Part shown: piece after piece, positions 5,787 to 8,627 of the stretch
Numbering within the stretch: the stretch's first letter is position 1
How the letters are laid out: every line of letters begins with the position of its first letter
Source: Acidimicrobiia bacterium
Lineage (GTDB): Bacteria; Actinomycetota; Acidimicrobiia; IMCC26256; JAENVU01
NCBI GenBank assembly: GCA_025357995.1
Contig: JANYLF010000199.1
Coordinates: forward strand, 1 to 8,627
Direction: 5' to 3'
Length of the DNA stretch: 8,627 nucleotides
The notes under the pieces: generated by a model
Seen by the model: only the letters and a program-made list of their open reading frames with translations
Databases searched by the model: none
Told to the model about the DNA's origin: nothing
Translations under genes and position numbers: made by a program

Positions 5787-6701
5787 TCAATCGACGACGC
5801 GCAACCGCGGTCCGTCGGTCAGGATCTCGGTGGCATCGACGTAGCCGAGCTCCAGCAGGTGGCTCCCGCCACGCTCGATCGCCTCGCGCAACGGCGTGAT
5901 ATCGGTAGGGACCGAGAATCCCGGCAGCCAATCGTCGTGATGACACAACACCACCCGGTCCGGTTTCACGAGTTCGACCTCACGGGCGACGAAGTCGGCG
6001 AGCGAACCTTGAATCGGTTCGCCATCGAGGTTGCCCCGCCCGGCCGCGGCGAGGATCGCCACATCGGGGCGCAACCCGCCCAGGATCCCGCTCCAATGCC
6101 CCGAGGTGTCCTGATAGAGGAGCGATCCCTCGGGCGCTTCGAACAAGTACACGAGCGCGCCGCCATCACCGCGCGGGCTCTGGCCGGCCATCGACCCGAG
6201 GAGATGCTCGATGGCCGGCTTCGCGAGCTGCGTCGTCACGTATTTCCCGAGATCGGCCATGCGGGCTTGTTGCTCTTGCCACGTCACGCCGAGGTCACCG
6301 AGGCACACCTCGTCGGATTGCGACATCTGACTGTGCGACCACACGCAGCTGTGCTGGCTCGGATACACCGACACGGTCACGTTCTCCGAGAGGCTCACCA
6401 TCTCGCCGCCGGCCACACAGATCATCCGATCCGAGGCGACGCCGGCCTGTTCCATGACGCGGATCGTCTCGTAGCTGCCGATCAACGTTGCGTTGGTGTT
6501 GGCCATGATGCGTTCCGCGCCGTAGAGATGATCGAAATGCGAGTGGCCGATCACGATCCAGTCGCAGAGATCGATGTCGTCCGCGCTCGTCCCGGACCCC
6601 GCGGCACCCTCCGCGCGATCGATGTAGGCGTCGAGAAAGACCGTCAACCCGTCGACGTTCAGGCGGAACGTCGCGCACCCGTACCAATCCAGCGTCGCCA
6701 T
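5787..6701 (-). CDS. MBL-fold metallo-hydrolase
   Basis: A 304-residue metallo-beta-lactamase-fold hydrolase of undetermined substrate. The metal motif HxHxDH reads HSHFDH with His53, His55, Asp57 and His58; His117 in PSQHS is a likely third-motif ligand, QDTSGH a likely later acidic ligand site, and VVLCHHDDW carries the C-terminal metal histidine. The opening WYGCATFRLNVDGLTVFLDAYID resembles the UlaG-like branch (a short strand, then a substrate-free 'V.ID' strand), so an esterase, lactonase or phosphodiesterase role is possible. There is no signal peptide or membrane segment. I chose ATG 6701 because the family sequence starts there; the in-frame extension upstream runs back through the preceding gene's end and is unlike the family. 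GAGGAG within the upstream gene's last codons is 16 nt away, rather far, so coupling to the alpha/beta hydrolase gene 13 bp upstream is likely. The 3' end converges on ssrA. Confidence 0.9.
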   Translation of the reverse strand: MATLDWYGCATFRLNVDGLTVFLDAYIDRAEGAAGSGTSADDIDLCDWIVIGHSHFDHLYGAERIMANTNATLIGSYETIRVMEQAGVASDRMICVAGGEMVSLSENVTVSVYPSQHSCVWSHSQMSQSDEVCLGDLGVTWQEQQARMADLGKYVTTQLAKPAIEHLLGSMAGQSPRGDGGALVYLFEAPEGSLLYQDTSGHWSGILGGLRPDVAILAAAGRGNLDGEPIQGSLADFVAREVELVKPDRVVLCHHDDWLPGFSVPTDITPLREAIERGGSHLLELGYVDATEILTDGPRLRVVD

Positions 6702-6714
6702 ACCCGCATGGTTA

Positions 6715-7869
6715 CTACTCCTCTGCCACGAGTTCGTCGAACCAGTTGCGGAGCAGGATCGCGGCCGGGAGGAGCGAGGCGTCGTGGTCGAGGTCGCCGA
6801 CACAGATTGCGGTCGCGTCGCCGCCGTGGGCGCGGAAGTTCTCTTGCAACAGCCCGGCTTGAGGCGGCGTCACGTCGACATCGGCGGCTCCGTAGTACGC
6901 ACGGATCGGCGCGCGTGGCGACCAGTCCAACAAGCTGTTCTCCCGGAGCCGCCGGACGAACCAGTGATCGGTTCCCGCGTCATAGGCGCCGAGGAAGGCG
7001 GGGCTGAACAGATCCCGTGGGTCGCTCGGCAACGCCGCGACGGTCGCATCTCCATCGCGCGAGCCGTCGAAGAGCGTCTCCGCCCGCGCCGCCCACTCGG
7101 ACGTGAGCACGTCCGTCACCGGTTCGTCGTACGCCCGCGCGTAGGTGATCGCGATCCACGCCAGGTAAAGACTGCAGTACACGGACTGCCCCGCAAGTGC
7201 GCCCGCCACCCCGAGACCCGCGAGGTCGACCGCGGCGGCGACCGGCGCTGACGCCGCGACGCTCAACCCCGCGATCGGAGCCCGCTCAAGCGCACGCTGG
7301 GTCGCGAGCGTCGCGTACCCGCCTTCGGAATAGCCGGTGAGGAACACTCGCGACGGAACCTCCACGGCGCTGTGGTCCAGCACGGTCTTCGCGGCGTGGA
7401 TGAAATCACGGACCACCCCGGCCATGTGGTCGGCGAGGTAGTAGTCGTGCGGCTCGTCACTCACGCCGTACCCGACGTAGTCCGGCGCGAGCAGGATGTA
7501 GCCGTGGCCCGCGAACACGGCCGCGGGAAGCAAGCCGTGGAACACATGCTTCGACGACGGCGCGTTCGTTCGCAGCGACTCGGTGCCGTGTTGCCAACTC
7601 ACTATGCCGCGGGCATGCGCGCGACCGCGCGGCATCGCGACGAGTCCCGACGCGGTGACCAACCGGCCGTCCGGCGCGTCCGTCCGGTACGTGAGCCGGT
7701 ACAGCGTGATGCCGTGTTCGGTGGGCAACTGGTCCGCGATCCCCTGACGCCGGAACAGCAGCCGCACGACGAAGTTCGGGTAGCCGCCGACCCGTTCGAT
7801 CGAGATGGGCTCGCCCGCGACCTGGGCGCCGGCCGGTGGGCATTCCAGGCGTCGACGCACGGTCGCCAC
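6715..7869 (-). CDS. Alpha/beta hydrolase, secretory-lipase-like
   Basis: An alpha/beta-hydrolase of 384 residues from the chosen start. Motifs (numbered from that start) are SWQHGTE (91-97, oxyanion-hole region), APDYVGYG (128-135), the nucleophile elbow GYSEGG (Ser181), the acid in YGAADVDVTPP (Asp330 or Asp332) and His362 in GDLDHDAS. The order and the QHGT and GYSEGG forms match the secretory lipase (LIP) group, whose members hydrolyse esters or lipids, but no signal peptide or lipobox is evident, so it may be cytoplasmic. The start is uncertain. ATG 7932 would add 21 arginine-rich residues unlike the family, has no Shine-Dalgarno and leaves only 19 bp to the divergent methyltransferase. 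GTG 7869 has a weak AGG about 10 nt upstream. GTG 7860 follows TACTGT by 7 nt and could be leaderless. The recognisable fold begins near ISIERVGGYP. The MBL-fold gene follows after 13 bp, so the two probably form one operon. Confidence 0.88.
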   Translation of the reverse strand: MATVRRRLECPPAGAQVAGEPISIERVGGYPNFVVRLLFRRQGIADQLPTEHGITLYRLTYRTDAPDGRLVTASGLVAMPRGRAHARGIVSWQHGTESLRTNAPSSKHVFHGLLPAAVFAGHGYILLAPDYVGYGVSDEPHDYYLADHMAGVVRDFIHAAKTVLDHSAVEVPSRVFLTGYSEGGYATLATQRALERAPIAGLSVAASAPVAAAVDLAGLGVAGALAGQSVYCSLYLAWIAITYARAYDEPVTDVLTSEWAARAETLFDGSRDGDATVAALPSDPRDLFSPAFLGAYDAGTDHWFVRRLRENSLLDWSPRAPIRAYYGAADVDVTPPQAGLLQENFRAHGGDATAICVGDLDHDASLLPAAILLRNWFDELVAEE

Positions 7870-7951
7870 AGTATTGCGACCTGCGCATCGCGTCACGCGC
7901 CGCGACGACCCGAGCGATATCCGACCGTTCATCGGCTGACAAGATCGGCAG
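7870..7951. promoter_or_regulatory. Divergent spacer between the alpha/beta hydrolase and the methyltransferase
   Basis: These 82 bases separate the two divergent genes if the hydrolase starts at GTG 7869, and must hold both promoters. A GATATC palindrome sits at 7916-7921 region, but no consensus -35/-10 pair stands out on either strand. If the hydrolase starts instead at ATG 7932 the spacer shrinks to 19 bp, which would be too short for two independent promoters. Confidence 0.25.
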
Positions 7952-8627
7952 ATGGAGAACTCCGAATCCCAAGACGAATGGGCAGAACTCGGACGGCGGT
8001 TCGTCGACGATCACTACGGCTCACTCCGGGGTCGGGTTCGCACCTACGTGGTCGATCAGCACTTGCGGACACATCTCCCGCCGCCGCCCCTGCGTGTCGT
8101 CGACGTGGGCGGCGGCGCCGGCCATCAGAGCATTCCGCTCGCGCGACGCGGGTATCACGTCACGATCGTCGAGCCGTCGCCGGCAATGCTCGAACGCGCA
8201 CAGCAGGAGCTCGATGGCGAAGACCGTGCAGTCGCGGCACGGGTTCGGCTCGTCGAGGCGAGCGGCGAGAACGCGCCCGAGGCTCTCGATGGCCAACGAT
8301 TTGGCGCGGTCCTCTGTCACGGCGTGGTGATGTATCTCGACGACCCGATTCCGATGATCCACGCGCTGAGCGCGCTCACCGATGACCACGGCATCGTCTC
8401 GATCGTCACCAAGAATGTCGACGTCCTCGCGGTGCGACCCGCGCTGGAAGGCGACTGGGCCACAGCACTCTCCGCGTTCGATACCGATCGTCAGATCAAC
8501 GGGCTTGGCGCGGAGACCCGCGGGGACAACATCGAGGCACTCTCGGCGCTGCTCGCGGCGCGCGGTGTCGAACCCATCGACTGGTACGGCGTGCGGCTCT
8601 TCACCGACGGCTGGACCCGCCACCGAC
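7952..8627 (+). CDS. SAM-dependent methyltransferase, CmoM/SmtA-like, 3' end beyond the window
   Basis: An open frame with no stop runs from ATG 7952 to the window edge (225 codons). The class I methyltransferase motif I is VVDVGGGAG (49-57), with Glu74 in TIVEPSP as the ribose-binding acid, VRLVEASGE as motif II, and LCHGVVMYLDDP as motif IV. The opening ...RRFVDDHYGSLRGRVRTYVV and closing GVEPIDWYGVRLFTDG align by eye with E. coli CmoM (formerly SmtA), which methylates 5-carboxymethoxyuridine in the tRNA wobble position. CmoM is 261 residues, so perhaps 30-40 residues are missing here. Distant resemblance cannot prove that substrate, and many actinobacterial relatives are annotated only as methyltransferases. 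The Shine-Dalgarno is weak (AAGATCGGCAG before the ATG). The gene is divergent from the alpha/beta hydrolase. Confidence 0.85.
   Translation, partial: MENSESQDEWAELGRRFVDDHYGSLRGRVRTYVVDQHLRTHLPPPPLRVVDVGGGAGHQSIPLARRGYHVTIVEPSPAMLERAQQELDGEDRAVAARVRLVEASGENAPEALDGQRFGAVLCHGVVMYLDDPIPMIHALSALTDDHGIVSIVTKNVDVLAVRPALEGDWATALSAFDTDRQINGLGAETRGDNIEALSALLAARGVEPIDWYGVRLFTDGWTRHR

Noticed and set aside
5592..7007. Plus-strand frame from within ssrA across the MBL-fold gene
   Set aside because: It begins inside the tmRNA and is antisense to an MBL-fold hydrolase with intact metal motifs; composition is atypical.
7372..8623. Frames 7372-8385 (+) and 8021-8623 (-) near the right edge
   Set aside because: They are shadows of the alpha/beta hydrolase and of the methyltransferase, which show proper motifs in their own frames.

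Overview
The window is GC-rich, gene-dense bacterial chromosome with many GTG starts and at least two genes that look leaderless (a TANNNT box 6-8 nt before the ATG). This suggests an actinobacterium. The gene content (orphan form II CoxL-like oxidase, EthD-domain protein, BKACE, secretory-lipase-like hydrolase) would suit an uncultured Acidimicrobiia-type lineage, but that assignment is inference.

Layout. Bases 1-3040 hold a minus-strand run read right to left: an EthD-domain protein (3040-2477), a molybdenum hydroxylase large subunit with the form II CoxL motif AYRGAGR (2383-92), and the first 31 codons of a JAMM/M67 metallopeptidase (95-1), whose GTG overlaps the CoxL stop codon. Divergent from this run, 39 bp away, is a plus-strand BKACE/DUF849 beta-keto acid cleavage enzyme (3080-3955). 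Together these look like an oxidative catabolic locus of unknown substrate.

Bases 4018-5764 are a trans-translation segment. smpB (4018-4479, +) and a complete tmRNA gene, ssrA (5414-5764, +), flank a minus-strand M50 site-2 protease (5234-4491) that lacks the usual CBS tail. The tmRNA ends were set by pairing of the 5' and 3' acceptor strands, including the G3-U wobble of alanine tRNAs. Its tag reads AGTRTFGENQFTLAA, and the CCA end is not encoded.

Bases 5787-7869 are a minus-strand pair: an alpha/beta hydrolase (lipase-like, GYSEG nucleophile) followed 13 bp later by a metallo-beta-lactamase-fold hydrolase (HSHFDH). Divergent from them, at 7952 and running off the right edge, is a class I SAM methyltransferase resembling CmoM/SmtA.

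I see no mobile element, CRISPR array or phage gene. There is no gene-free stretch over 300 bases; the longest non-coding stretch is 5235-5413, which holds the divergent promoters of ssrA and the protease. No clearly new multi-gene system is visible. The points most worth a second look are the orphan CoxL translationally coupled to a JAMM peptidase, the BKACE with an HTHAHN metal motif, and the protease gene lodged between smpB and ssrA.
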